Below, piece by piece: positions 1 to 9,130 of a DNA stretch of 17,227 nucleotides. Below the pieces are notes generated by a model. It did not search any database. It was not told where the DNA came from and worked only from the letters and a program-made list of their open reading frames with translations. Origin of the DNA: Stramonita haemastoma (Eukaryota; Mollusca; Gastropoda; Neogastropoda; Muricidae); NCBI GenBank assembly GCA_030674155.1, contig JASPKP010004662.1, positions 1 through 17,227 of the forward strand. Direction: 5' to 3'. A program made the translations under genes and the position numbers. The first letter of the stretch is position 1; each line of letters begins with the position of its first letter.

Positions 1-110
1 AAAAAACCACACACCACGCCCCCCACGCAGCACACACACCCCCCCCCAACACACACACACACACCACAAAAAACCAAAAAACACCCCCCAAAAAACCAAA
101 ACAAAAAAAA
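1..110 (+). repeat. CA-rich microsatellite, tail of a preceding repeat unit
   Basis: The stretch is built almost only of A and C, with short (CA)n runs broken by A and C homopolymers. It is followed by a GAGG anchor at 111, as are the CA tracts that end near 6122, 11745 and 17170. This makes it the end of a repeat unit that begins outside the window. The original tract was probably a cleaner (CA)n; the homopolymer breaks look like base-calling smoothing. Confidence 0.75.
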
Positions 111-489
111 GAGGCGGGAAAAAAACCCCCTTTAAAACGATTTTTTTAAAAAGGGGAAAAACTTTTGGGGTTTTTTTTTTTATTTTTCCAGTAAAGCTTT
201 GAAATTTTACAAAAAAAATTTTTTAAAACTAAAACTATTTTAACGCCCCCCCCCCGGGAAAAAACCCCCTCGGGGGGAAAACAGTTAAATTTTGCAATCT
301 GCCCTTTTAAAGGGGAAAGAGTCTTTTAAAAATTTCCCTTTTTAAAAAACCCCTTTTTTTTTAAAATTTACCGGGGAAAAAGGGGAAAAGGGGCTTTTAG
401 ACCTACCCCGTTTTTTTGGGGGGAATGCCCAAAAAAACCTTACCCCTTTTCAAAAATCTATCATATTGGGGGGGAAAAATTAACTCGCT

Positions 490-860
490 ATTTCCCTTCA
501 AAAAACCCTTTTCCCATACGGGGCAAAAATGCTTTTCAAGCTGACTGAACACAAATATAAAAAACCCCCAAAAGGGGACAAAACGGTCACCCATCCACCC
601 CCAAACTATCATCGGGGCACAACCACCCCCCCGGACAACAGTTTAATAAGACCCCCCCCTCCCCCCATTTTCCTTTTAAAAAACATGGTCCCCCGGGGTG
701 CGGGGCCCCAAAATAAAAAAATAACCCCCAGCCCCCTGTTACTTCAAAATCCAACGGGCCCGGGAGCCACCTTACGGGGGGCCCTTTTACCCCCAAAGGG
801 GCAGCACACACTGTGAAAATTTTCCCCTGTAGGCTTGGGTAAATTAACCGCTGGGGACAC
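490..860 (+). other. Conserved island A, unit 1 copy
   Basis: This block of higher-complexity sequence is shared by all three units. Shared pieces include CCCATAC, GGGCAAAAATGC, AAGCTGACTGAACA, GGGCACAACCA, a GGGGCCCC/AAAATAA block and CCACCTTACG. The order is the same in each copy, with many differences concentrated at homopolymers. The GC content is higher than in the flanks. It could be an exon, a regulatory element or an old transposon fragment. Frames are broken by homopolymer changes and no protein family is recognisable. Confidence 0.6.
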
Positions 861-1400
861 CCCTTTTGTTTTTAAAAAACCCCCTGGCTTAAAAAGCATA
901 AAAAAAAACCGGGGAAATTTTTGCTTTTAAATCAAAGAAATGTTTTACATAAATATTTTCATAAAAATTAACAACCGAAAAAAAATTTCAAAAAGAAATG
1001 AAAAATTTACTCTATAAACTTTTTTTTTTAAAATTTTTAAACATGGGGAAAAATTTTTGGGGGTTTTTGGGGAAAAAATAGAAAATTTTTTAAAAAAAAC
1101 CCCCGATTTTTCCCCCTAATCATTTTTTTTTTAAAAAATTTTTAAAATTTTTTAATTTTAACCCCGGGGGAAAACCCCAAAAAGGGGAAAAAGTGGGAAA
1201 CATTTTTTCCCTTATTCTACATTTTTCTCTATATTTTTTTAACCCGGGGGGGGGTTTTTTTTTTCCCCCAAAAAAGGGGAAAAAATACTTTTTTTAAAAA
1301 AAATCGGGGTTTAAAAGAAAAACTTTCACATTTGTTTAAGAATTTTTAAAAAAAACCCTTTGGAAAAAAAACAAAGTCATGCTAAATAAAAGTTCTAAGT
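861..1400 (+). other. AT-rich spacer with no gene, unit 1
   Basis: This AT-rich sequence has long A and T runs and short G or C runs. It aligns weakly with 6901-7425 and 12481-13096, for example through AAAGAAATGAAAAAT near 990 and 7016, and CTAATCATT near 1116 and 7138. The latter appears as CAATCATT near 12814. No coding, RNA or regulatory feature is visible. Confidence 0.6.
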
Positions 1401-1834
1401 TTGGGGGGGGGGGGGGGGTTTTTGGGGGGGGTGGGGGGGGGGGGGGTTTGTGGGGGGGGGTTTTAGGGGTTTTTGGGTTTTTTTGGGAAGGGGGGGTTTG
1501 GGTGGGGTTTTTGGGGGAGGGGGGGTGTGTGTGGGGTTTTGGGTTTTTTTGTTTGTTGTTTTTTGGGGGGGTTTTTGGTTTTTGGGGGGGTGGTGGGAAA
1601 AATTTTTGTGGGTTTTTGGGGTTTTTTGTTGTTGGCCCCAAGGGGTTTTGGGTGGGGGGTTTTTGGGGGTGGTGTGGTTTTTGGTTTTTTTGGTTTTTTT
1701 TGGGTTGGGGGGGTGTGTGTATGAAAATTTTGGGGTGGTGGTTTTTGGTGTTTTGGGGGTTGTGTGGTTTTTTGTGGTGTTGTGTGTTGTGTTTTGGGGG
1801 TTTTTGTGTTTGTGTGTGGTGTGTGGTTTTTTTT
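1401..1834 (+). repeat. Long TG-rich tract, unit 1
   Basis: About 430 bases are almost only G and T, with (TG)n runs mixed with runs of G and T. It sits at the same place in all three units. The likely source is a (TG)n microsatellite smoothed into homopolymers by the base caller. Open frames across it, such as 1379-1900 on the plus strand and 1336-1845 on the minus strand, encode only Gly/Val/Phe/Trp/Cys or Pro/Lys/Thr/His/Asn/Gln-type low-complexity strings and are artefacts of composition. Confidence 0.85.
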
Positions 1835-2265
1835 ACAAAACGCAAAAAACTTCAAACTTTTAACTTTCTGAATTTTTTTTCTGCAGTGGGGTTACCATAA
1901 TTTTTTCCCCCCCAAAAAAAAATTTTTTTAGTAATTTTTAAAAAATTTTCCCGTGCTTAATGGATGGGTGTTAAAAAAGGGGTTTACCGGGGTTTTTGGG
2001 TTGGGATTTTTTACCCCTTTTTTTATTGTCTTTCTAAAATTTTCATAGAACGCATTCTTTGGGGGGTTTTTTTTTAAAACAATGAAATTGTCAATTTTAA
2101 GCATTTTAAAAATTTAAAATTTTTCAAAAAAACATCCCCCTCAACAATTTCAAGGGGACTGCGGGATTTAAATTAAAACTAACTCCTAAATAAGGGGAAA
2201 AAAAATTTATTTCCCCATTTTAAAAAAATTTGGCACCTTCTTACACAATGAAAAAACAAAACCCC
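1835..2265 (+). other. AT-rich spacer with no gene, unit 1
   Basis: AT-rich sequence between the TG tract and the CA tract, with counterparts at 8031-8520 and 13555-13990. Weak shared pieces include AAAACAATG near 2077 and 8303, and CCCCTCAACAA near 2137 next to CCCCTCTCAACAA near 8370. No coding or RNA gene is visible. Confidence 0.55.
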
Positions 2266-2465
2266 AAAAAAAAAAAACACTCACCACAAAAAACACACAC
2301 ACCACACACACACACAAACAACCACACCACACACAAAACAAAAACACAACACCAAACCACCGCCATTTTTTTAAAATTTTTCCCCCCCCCCCATAAATCA
2401 AAAAAATTTTCTCAACCTTTTTTTCCAAAACCCCCCCCCACCCCAAAAAAACATACAACCACAAG
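2266..2465 (+). repeat. CA-rich tract upstream of island B, unit 1
   Basis: (CA)n runs with A and C homopolymers, with a T-rich interruption at about 2365-2430. It occupies the same place as the tracts at 8525-8720 and 13998-14205. With the long TG tract upstream it forms a TG-then-CA pair that is complementary between arms. Confidence 0.8.
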
Positions 2466-2860
2466 TCCTACCTCTCGCTTTTTCCTTTTTCTGCAGCCCC
2501 CTGGAACACTCGACCTTCAATTTTGGGGAAAACCCCTTTGTGGGAATTTGTTCAGTTCACTTTTTATTCCCCTTTTTTTTGGGGGAAAAATTTGAAAACC
2601 CCAAAGGGCCAGAAAAGTGGGGGGATTCCATCAGGGAGAGTGGGGGCGGGGGCCTCCAGCAACCGATGACTGCAGAAGGGGGGTGGGGACCTTGGGGGTT
2701 TCCCAAACCCTTTAACATGGGGGAGGGGGGGCCCCCCTCACCTTGATGTTTTTCCTCTAAACCCTATATTTCATTCTTTTTTTTCCCCTTTTTTTTGGTA
2801 GGCCATTCCTGGGGGTTTAGAAAAAATAAACATTACAGCGCTGGGGGGGACAGCTTTACA
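2466..2860 (+). other. Conserved island B, unit 1 copy
   Basis: Shared pieces include CTCTCGCTT, CTGCAGCCCC, a GGAACACTCGACC block, AATTTGTTCAGTT, CCATCAGGGA, CTCACCTTGATG, CCATTCCTGGGG and CAGCTT. These recur in the same order in units 2 and 3. Sequence complexity is higher than in the flanks. The 5' edge on the minus-strand reading and a GTAGGA-like motif at the other edge resemble splice sites, so a minus-strand exon is possible but unproven. Every frame is broken in this copy. Confidence 0.6.
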
Positions 2861-3160
2861 AAAAAAACTACCCCCACTTTTAAAAACAAATTTTCTACGT
2901 CTTTTTTTTCGGGGGGGTCTAGTTTTCTTTTGGGTTTTTTTCTTTTAGTTTAAAAGGGGGGGGGGTTTTTTTACAGCCTTGCTAGATTTTTCTTTCTTTT
3001 TTTCCGTGAACTACCAAAGCACAAAAAAAAACATCCCCTTCCCTTGGATTTTTTTTTGGCCCTTTTCCCCCCAGATTTGGTTTCATTTGTTTTTTGAGTA
3101 GGAAACCCTGTTTTTCCCCCTTTTTCCTCCCCCCTCACGCATTTAAAAAAGTACACATTT
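2861..3160 (+). other. Pyrimidine-rich segment after island B, unit 1
   Basis: T- and C-rich sequence with shared pieces in units 2 and 3: CCAAAGCACAAAAA near 3014, CCCCTTCCCTTG near 3034, TTTGTTTTTTGAGTA near 3086 and a TTTCCTC/CTCACGC stretch. The unit 3 equivalent at 14690-14890 reads as a CT-rich microsatellite (CTCTTTCTCTCTCACTCACC). No gene is visible. Confidence 0.55.
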
Positions 3161-3164
3161 TTAA

Positions 3165-3260
3165 AAAACCCCAAACCCCCCCAAAACCCCCCAAAACACA
3201 CAAAACACACACACACACACACACACACACAACAAAAACACAAAACACACACCAAAAAAT
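3165..3260 (+). repeat. Short CA tract downstream of island B, unit 1
   Basis: A clean (CA)n run of about 14 repeats lies at about 3203-3230, within a CA-rich block. The same location in units 2 and 3 is CA-rich at 9455-9505 and 14893-14962. This is one of the least distorted microsatellites in the window. Confidence 0.85.
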
Positions 3261-4128
3261 CAATATTTATTACATGTGTATTAAATGGGACCCCCCGTGC
3301 TTTAGAAGATTCCCAAAGCCCAAAAATTTTTAAAAAAATTTTTTTGCCCCTTTTTACAGAAAAACACCTTTTTTTTATTATGGGGGTTTTTTAAAGTAAA
3401 ACTTTTTAATATTTGTATTGGGGGGGTCCTTTTTAAAAAAAAATTCCGGGATACGAAACCCCCGTTATTTGTTTTTGGAAAGGGTTTTAAAAAAAAGTTT
3501 TAGTGTTAGGCCCCCCCTTTTCCCGAACACTGTTTTTCTTTTTCTTTACATTTTTTTTGTTTTTTTTATTTTCCCAAAACACGTTTCCCACCTTCACCCC
3601 GTTTTTTTCAAAATTTTAACGAACCCAAAAAAATTTAAAATAAAAAAAACAACCAAACTGTAAACAAAACAACACTTATTAATTTTTAAAAATTAAGGGG
3701 GAAACATACAAAATTTGCATTTGGGGGAAAAAGACCCCTTTTTAAAACTTATCGGCCCAAAAACGATGGTTTTTTTTGATAATAATAATTCAAAAATTAG
3801 CAAACAATTTTGGGGGAAACCCCTCATCAAAAAACAAAAACTTTCAAAAGGGGAAAAAAACTTGGGGGAAATTTCAAAAAAAAAGTAGGGGGGGAGTAGT
3901 AGTTGTATTATAGTATAGGGGGAGAATGTAGTTAAAAATTTCCAATTGCGGGGCAATTAAAATTTATGTAAACAATAGAACAAAAAAATTTCCCCAAACA
4001 AAACCCTTTTTTTTTTTCATCATTCCAAATAAAAAAAGAAATAAAAAAAATTCCCAAAAAAAAAAAATTTTCCCCCCCCAAAAAAATTTTTAAAAGCAGA
4101 CTGGGGGGGAGTTAAAAGGGTAAAATTT
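3261..4128 (+). other. AT-rich region with no gene, unit 1
   Basis: It holds weak anchors shared with the other units: GTGCTTTAGAAG near 3297, a TTTTTACAG then AAAACACCTTT block near 3353, CCGAACACTG near 3523, CCCACCTTCACCCCGTTTT near 3587, TTTTAACGAACCC near 3614 and ACCCCTCATCAAAA near 3820. A small run of AGTAGTAGTTG lies near 3896. Several open frames of 80-90 codons are AT-composition artefacts without shared counterparts. No gene is visible. Confidence 0.55.
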
Positions 4129-4195
4129 TAGTAGTAGAATAGTATAATAGATAGTAGTAGTATAGTATATAATAGTAAAAATTTAGGGAGTAGTT
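4129..4195 (+). repeat. First AGT tract, unit 1
   Basis: Interrupted AGT/TAG trinucleotide repeats such as GATAGTAGTAGTATAGTATA. The counterparts are about 10365-10435 and 15805-15870. All lie just before a TG-rich tract. Confidence 0.75.
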
Positions 4196-4385
4196 GGGGT
4201 TTTGGGCATGGTGGTATGGGGGTTTTGTGGGGGGGTAACCTATTGTGTAATTAAAAATTTTTTTAAATTTTTTAGTGGGTTTTTTTGGGGGGTGTGTGTT
4301 TTGTTGGGGGGGTGTGGTTGGTTTTTGGGGGTGGTTGGGGGGGTGGGCGGGGTGGGGGTGGTTTTTAAAACATGGAATGTGGGGG
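4196..4385 (+). repeat. Second TG-rich tract, unit 1
   Basis: G- and T-rich sequence interrupted by an AT-rich piece near 4240-4275. The counterparts are 10538-10595 and 15962-16068. It lies directly before island C. Frames across it (4202-4480 plus, 4240-4425 minus) are low-complexity. Confidence 0.75.
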
Positions 4386-4394
4386 TATTTAAAA

Positions 4395-4490
4395 AGGTTA
4401 CAAAAAATGGCTTACTGGGTGCCACTTACCTTCTTTTTTTTGGGGGCATAAAACTCCGCCTGTTGACCCCCCTTTTTTAAAAAAATGGCT
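4395..4490 (+). other. Conserved island C, unit 1 copy
   Basis: Short conserved block: TGGCTTACTGGG, CACTTACCTTCTTT, GGCATAAAACTCCGCC. It recurs at 10635-10720 and 16085-16220 with the same order and spacing. Its role is unknown; it is too short and too broken to judge coding potential. Confidence 0.65.
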
Positions 4491-4612
4491 TTGCCCCAAA
4501 ATAGACCAAAAAATTTTTTCGGGTTTTTCCCCGTTTTTCGACAAAAAAAAAAAAACTCCAATTATAGCGGGGGGGAAAATTGGGGTTTAAACTTTTTTTA
4601 AAAATAAGAAGG

Positions 4613-5545
4613 GGATAGTATAGTAGATATTTGTAGTAGTAGTAAAAGTATAGTTATAGTAGTTTTAAGTAGTGAGAAAATTTTTTTATATAGTAGAAGT
4701 AGAAGTAGTAGTAGTAGTAGTATAAGTAAAATAGGGGGGGGTTAGTAAACTAGTAGTTAGAGTATTTAAAAAAAAAAGGGGTAGTATAGTATAATATATA
4801 GTTTGGTTTTTGTAGAGTATAGTAAAATTTGTAGTTGAAAATCAGTAAAAAAGGGGGAGTAGTAGTATTTGGAGTAGTTTTTTTAAAAATTTTTATAGTA
4901 AAATTTTTTTAAAAATTTTTTTTTGGGGGGGTTTTTAAAAAAAATGGGAAAAAGGGGTTAAAAAAATAAAAAAAATGTGTAAAAGGTTTTATAAGGAAAC
5001 TAGGGGAAAAAAATTTTTTTTTGTGTAAAAAAGGGGAAATAAGGGTTTTTATTTTTAAAAAAAAAGAGGTTAAAAAAAAGGAAGGGGGGAAAAGCGGTTT
5101 TAAACATCAGAAAAAGGGGAAAAAAAAAACGGAAACAGTTTTTGGGGGGAAGTTAAAAAAAAAAAAAAGGAAAAGGGAAAAAAAAAAAAACAAAAATTGC
5201 ACAAACCCGTAAAAAAAATATTTTTTGGGGGGGGGTTTAGTTTTTGGGGGAATTTTTAAAATGGGGGGTTTTTGTGGGGGTTTTTTTTGGGTTTTTAGGG
5301 AAAAAAATGGAGAATAGTAGGGCTAGTAGTAGTAGTAGTAGTTAGTAAAAAAAAAAATAGTTAAAAATATAAATAATAGTAATTTGGGGGTTTTTTTATT
5401 GGTAAAAGGTGTTTTTTAGAAGTAGTAATAAAAAAAAGTAAAAAATAAGGGGGGTTTTTTTGAAAAGTATAGTAGGGGTTTCACGATAGTATAACCCCGG
5501 GGTAGTAGTAGTATTTTTTTTATAGGAGTATATAAAATGTAGTAT
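4613..5545 (+). repeat. Second AGT tract, expanded, unit 1
   Basis: A long region of AGT/TAG repeats, clearest at 4613-4735, 4780-4880, 5310-5345 and 5465-5545. Between them are stretches of A, G and T homopolymers (about 4880-5300) that may be smoothed repeats. The region between the flanking anchors is about 590 bases longer than in units 2 and 3. Confidence 0.78.
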
Positions 5546-5838
5546 ATTTTTGGGGGAGCAGCAAAAATTTGCAATAATTGCAGTTAGGTGGGGGTTTTTT
5601 TTAAAGTTTAAAAATATCCTTGGTTTTTTTGGGGGCGTTTTGTTTCGTTGCTGAAAAAGGTTTTACTACACCGCTTTTTTTTTAATTTTTGAAAGAAAAA
5701 GGGTTTTTCCTTAAAAAAATTTTTAAAAAATAGTAAAAGTTTTTTTGCAAAAAAAAAGAACTATTTTTTTTAAAAAAGAATTGTTCGGCACCCCTTTTTA
5801 CTGGGGTTACTCTCACTACCCCAAAAAACTTTTTTTTC
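5546..5838 (+). other. Conserved island D, unit 1 copy
   Basis: Moderately complex sequence between the AGT and ACT tracts. Anchors are GCAATAATTGCAGTTAGGTG near 5571, TTTCGTTGCTGAAAAAGG and ACTACACCGC at 5665. The anchors recur in unit 2 (CAGATAGGTGG, GTTTCGG, ACTACACCGC) and partly in unit 3. Function is unknown. Confidence 0.55.
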
Positions 5839-5905
5839 TACTACCCAAATACTACACTACTACACTAAAATTTTTTTACTTTTTTTCTACTACTACTACT
5901 ACAAA
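5838..5905 (+). repeat. ACT trinucleotide tract, unit 1
   Basis: CTACTACTACTACTAC-type repeats with T-run interruptions. It is the reverse complement of the AGT tract that lies upstream in the same unit. The counterparts are 11443-11630 and 16900-17035. Confidence 0.8.
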
Positions 5906-5989
5906 ACCTTTTACCGGTTTTGGGTTTACTTGTATGATTATTCGCTACATGACAATACTTTTTTTCTTGGTTTACCCTTTTTTTAAAAA

Positions 5990-6122
5990 AAAAACACAAA
6001 ACACACACCCCCACCCCCACACAAAGCACACCCCCACCCACAAACCCATCCCCCCCAAAAACACACAAAAACACACACACACACCCCACCCCAACACACA
6101 CCCTTTCACAAAACCCCAAAAA
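5990..6122 (+). repeat. Terminal CA tract, unit 1
   Basis: CA-rich sequence with (CA)n runs near 6063-6085, followed by GACGAGGTAGG, the start anchor of unit 2. Confidence 0.85.
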
Positions 6123-6514
6123 GACGAGGTAGGAAAACCCCTTAATACGAATTTTTTAAAAAAGGGAAAAAAATTTTGCGGGGTTGTTTTTTAGGGTTTT
6201 CCCCTCCCCAAAATTTTAAAAATTTTATCCCAAATCTAGAATTTGCATCGGGGAGCTTTTTTTTTCCCCAAAAAAAGGGGTCACCCAAAAATTGGGGGGA
6301 AACTTTTTAAATAGCAATTTTCCCTTTAAAGGGGGAAAGATCTTTTAAAATTTACTTGAAAAAAACCCCCTTTGTTTTCATAATCACCTTTTTAAAAAAG
6401 GGGGGGGGTGCTTTTATACCCTCACATTGTTGGGGGGGGGGGGGGCAAACCCTTTTGCCCTTTTCTAAAATCAAAACAATTTTGGGCGGAAAATTTTTCT
6501 CTCTTTTTTCGCTT

Positions 6515-6900
6515 GAATTCCCCTTTTCCCAAAAAAAGGGGGCAAAAATGCATTACAAGCTGACTGAACAGGGGGGCAAAACAAAACCAGAAGCCCAAAA
6601 AGGCAAAACCCCTTTTCCCCCCCTCCCCTCTTTCACAGGACACAACCATCCCCCCGGGCAACTTTTTTTAAAACTCACATGCACTCCATAATTTTCCCCC
6701 AAACTACAGAAACTCCCGGGGGGGGGGCTCAAAATAAGGGAATTTTCCCCCGTCCTTTTTTATACTTCGGTCCAACTGGCCCCGGGGGCCCCTTAGCGTC
6801 GCATCATCCCCCAAAATCAGCCCCCCACGGGTAGTTTCCGTCGTACTTGGGGGGGAAATATAGGCTGTAGGGGGCACCCCTTTTTCCAAAACCACCCGTC
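6515..6900 (+). other. Conserved island A, unit 2 copy
   Basis: This matches 490-860 and 12150-12480 in order and content. Visible shared pieces are GGCAAAAATGCATTACAAG, CTGACTGAACA, GGACACAACCATCCCC, CTCACATGCACTCC, GGGGGCTCAAAATAAGGG, GGTCCAACTGGC and GCATCATCCCCCAAAA. The minus strand has a 64-codon open frame at 6704-6895, but it is not kept in the other copies and no domain is recognisable. I treat it as non-coding until shown otherwise. Confidence 0.65.
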
Positions 6901-7425
6901 TTTTTTAAAACTCAAAAAAGAAATGGGGAAATTTTGCGGGAAATACAAAGAAATTTTTTTCTAATTTTTTACTTTCTAAAATTTATTCAAAACCCCCTAC
7001 CCCAAATTTTTCACAAAGAAATGAAAAATATTTCTCAAATAGAAATTTTGTCTTTTAGCTTTTAAAAATAGGAAAAATTTTTTTTTTTTGTAAGTAGGGG
7101 AAATTTTTTTTTTTTAAAAAAAAATCCGATTTTTACACTAATCATTTTTTTAAGCAAATTTTTTGGGTTTTTTTTTAAAAAAGCCCCAAAAAAAACCCCA
7201 CAACACAAAAAGGGGAAACAAAAGTATCCAGTTTATTTATTTTTTTTTTCTTATATTGGTTTTTAAAAAAAAGGTTTTTAGGGGGTTATTTTTTGCCCCA
7301 AAAAACCCGAAAAAAAAACTTTTAAAAAAAATTTTTTTTGACGATTTTTAAATTTCACATTGTTTGGGGAAAAAAATTGTATAAAAAACCCTTGCTAAAA
7401 TTCTTAAATAAAAAAAAATTTTAAA
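6901..7425 (+). other. AT-rich spacer with no gene, unit 2
   Basis: This is the counterpart of the unit 1 spacer. It is AT-rich and dominated by homopolymers, and carries the CTAATCATT anchor near 7138. A TTGCTAAAATTCTTAAATAAA stretch lies just before the TG tract. No gene is seen. Confidence 0.6.
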
Positions 7426-8030
7426 GGGGGGTTTTGGGGGGTTTGGGTGGTGTTTTGGGGGTGGGTTTTTGGGGGGGGGTTTTGGGGTGGTGGTGTGGTG
7501 GGGTTTTGGGGGGGGGTAGTGGTGGGTTTTTTTGGGAGTTTTTGTTGGGGGTTTTTGTTTTGGTTTCCCCCCGGGGGGGGTGTTGGTTTTGTGTGTTTTG
7601 GGGGGGGATGTGTGTGAAAAGTTTTGGGTTTTGTGTGTTTGTGTTTTGTGTTGTTTTGTGAGTGGTTTGGTGTGTGTGTGTTGGGTTTTTTTTTTGTTTT
7701 GGGGGGTTTTTTTGGGTATGTTGTGGGTTTGGGGGTTTTTCTTGTTTGGTGGGGTTTTGGAAAAGGGTTTTGTGGTTTTTAAATGGTGGGGTGTTGTGTG
7801 GGGTGTGGGGTGGGGTGGGGGTTTTTGGGGGGTTGTGGTGTGTTGGGGTTTGGTGTGTTGGTTTTTTGGGATTTTTGGGGGTTTTGTGTGGGGTTTGGGG
7901 TGTGGGGTTTTTGTTGTGTGTGTGTTTTGTGTGTGTTTTTGGTTTTGTGGTGGGGGTTGGGGGTGTGTGTGGGTTTGGGTTGGGGGGGTTTTTTTGTTTG
8001 GGGGGGTGGGGGTGGGGTGTGGGACGGGGG
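7426..8030 (+). repeat. Long TG-rich tract, unit 2 (longest copy)
   Basis: About 600 bases of G and T, with clear (TG)n stretches near 7670-7680 and 7915-7940. It is about 150-170 bases longer than the tracts in units 1 and 3. The flanking segments are similar in length, so the extra length lies inside the tract. The 227-codon minus-strand frame at 7421-8104 is translated (CA)n-like sequence, not a gene. Confidence 0.87.
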
Positions 8031-8520
8031 AAAAAACTTACATAAACCAATTTTTTGGGGGTTTTTGGGGGGTTTTTTTTTCTGCATTGGGGGTTTCCCC
8101 CCAAATTTTAAAAACCCCCAAAAAAAATTTTCCAGAGTATTTGTAAATTTGGGGTTTTTTGTTTTCTCAAAAAGGGGGAAATGTTAAATTAATGTTTTTG
8201 TTTTTAAGGGGGCCCTTGGGGGCCCCTTTTACCCCCCCTTTTTTTTTATTTTTCTTTTTTTAAATCAAGAAAGGGGGCCCCCTTCTTGTATTTTTCTTTT
8301 AAAAACAATGGGGAAATTTTAGGTTTAAAGCATTTCAAAAATTTTTTCTTCAAAAAATGGCAATTTTTCCCCTCTCAACAAAATTTTTTGGGGATTTCTG
8401 CCCCATTTAGTTTTTAAATAAATTTTTCCCGGGGGTTTTAAAAAAAAAATATTTATTTTCCCCCTTGAATCCCTAGGCCCCCTTTTTAAAACCCCAAAAA
8501 GCACAATTCACCCCAAAGGG
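8031..8520 (+). other. AT-rich spacer with no gene, unit 2
   Basis: Homopolymer-rich sequence between the TG and CA tracts. It ends in AAAGCACAATTCACCCCAA near 8500, matched by AAAGCACAATTCACCCTAA near 13971 in unit 3. It also holds TTGTATTTTTCTTTTAAAAA near 8285, matched near 13785. No gene is visible. Confidence 0.6.
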
Positions 8521-8524
8521 GGGA

Positions 8525-8720
8525 AAAACACACACACACACACACACAAAACAAAAACACCACACACACCACCCCCACCACCCCCCACACACAAAACACA
8601 CACACACCCCAACCACCCCCCAAAAATTACCATCACCCATCCCCCAGAAAAATTTACAAAAACCCCCTTTCCCCCCCATTATTTCCCCCCCCCACCCAAA
8701 AAAAAAAACATACAACCACA
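8525..8720 (+). repeat. CA-rich tract upstream of island B, unit 2
   Basis: A clear (CA)n run lies at about 8528-8548, followed by CACACCACCCCCACC-type sequence. The tract ends in ACATACAACCACAAGTCCT, identical to the end of the unit 1 tract at 2451-2469. Confidence 0.85.
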
Positions 8721-9130
8721 AGTCCTTTCCTCTCGCTTCACTTGGGAAAAATTTCCCGCCCCTGGGAACACGTCGACCCTGTCAAGGGAGGGGGAAAAAC
8801 CCGGGGGGGGGGGGACTTTTTCAGTTCCTCTCATAAACCCCTTTTTTTTGGGGAAAAAACGACCCATTGGCCCAAAAGGGGGGGGGGGGAGCCATCAGGG
8901 AAGAGACAAGTAGGGGCCCCCCCAAAAAATGGGGGTCGCCCCAAAAGGGGGTGGCAGCCGGTGTTTTCCCCCCCCTTTTTTATGGCACAGACTCCCCCTC
9001 ACCGTTTTGTACACCTCTACACGGGGCCCCCTTTTGTTTTTTTAAAATTTTTTTTTTCCCGTCATTCGGGGGGCCCTTCCTGGGGGATTAAAAAATTAAA
9101 AAACACGCGGGAGCAAAAGCTTTCACAAAA
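8721..9130 (+). other. Conserved island B, unit 2 copy
   Basis: This aligns with 2466-2860 and 14205-14590. Shared anchors are CTCTCGCTTCACTTGGG, CCTGGGAACACGTCGACC, GTTCCTCTCATAAACCC, GCCATCAGGGA, GGGTGGCAGCC, ATGGCACAG, CTCACCGTTTTGTACACC and CATTCGGGGGGCCCTTCCTGG. A 146-codon plus-strand frame (8742-9182) spans it, but it runs into low-complexity sequence and is not maintained in the other copies. No domain was recognised. Confidence 0.62.

Larger units (their letters stand above)
111..6125 (+). repeat. Tandem repeat unit 1 (about 6.0 kb)
   Basis: This is the first complete unit of a head-to-tail array. Anchors shared with units 2 and 3 occur in the same order: GAGG at 111, CTGAAC at 545, the start of the TG tract near 1401, CATACAACCACAAG at 2452, CTCACC at 2738, CATAAAACTCCGCC at 4447 and ACTACACCGC at 5665. 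It is the longest unit. Between the CATAAAA and ACTACACCGC anchors it measures 1218 bases, against 631 in unit 2 and about 616 in unit 3, so most of its excess lies in the AGT-rich region. Unit boundaries are arbitrary, set at the GAGG anchor after the CA tract. No gene is recognisable in it. Confidence 0.88.

Noticed and set aside
1401..1834. G-quadruplex cluster in the G-run-rich TG tract
   Set aside because: The G runs are probably smoothed (TG)n. Without accurate sequence a quadruplex claim would rest on base-calling error.
1336..1900. Overlapping frames of 130-173 codons on both strands
   Set aside because: They lie in the unit 1 TG tract and give Gly/Val/Phe/Trp/Cys-only or Pro/Lys/Asn/Thr-only strings. 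Frames open on both strands at once indicate compositional bias.
5745..6194. 149-codon plus-strand frame with a His/Thr/Pro-rich tail
   Set aside because: It runs through the ACT and CA tracts; the tail is translated (CA)n and the front is homopolymer sequence. The frame is not kept in units 2 and 3.
7421..8104. 227-codon open frame on the minus strand, the longest in the window
   Set aside because: It is the complement of the TG tract and encodes almost only Pro, Lys, Thr, Asn, His and Gln. Stop codons are rare in A/C-only sequence, so length carries no meaning here.
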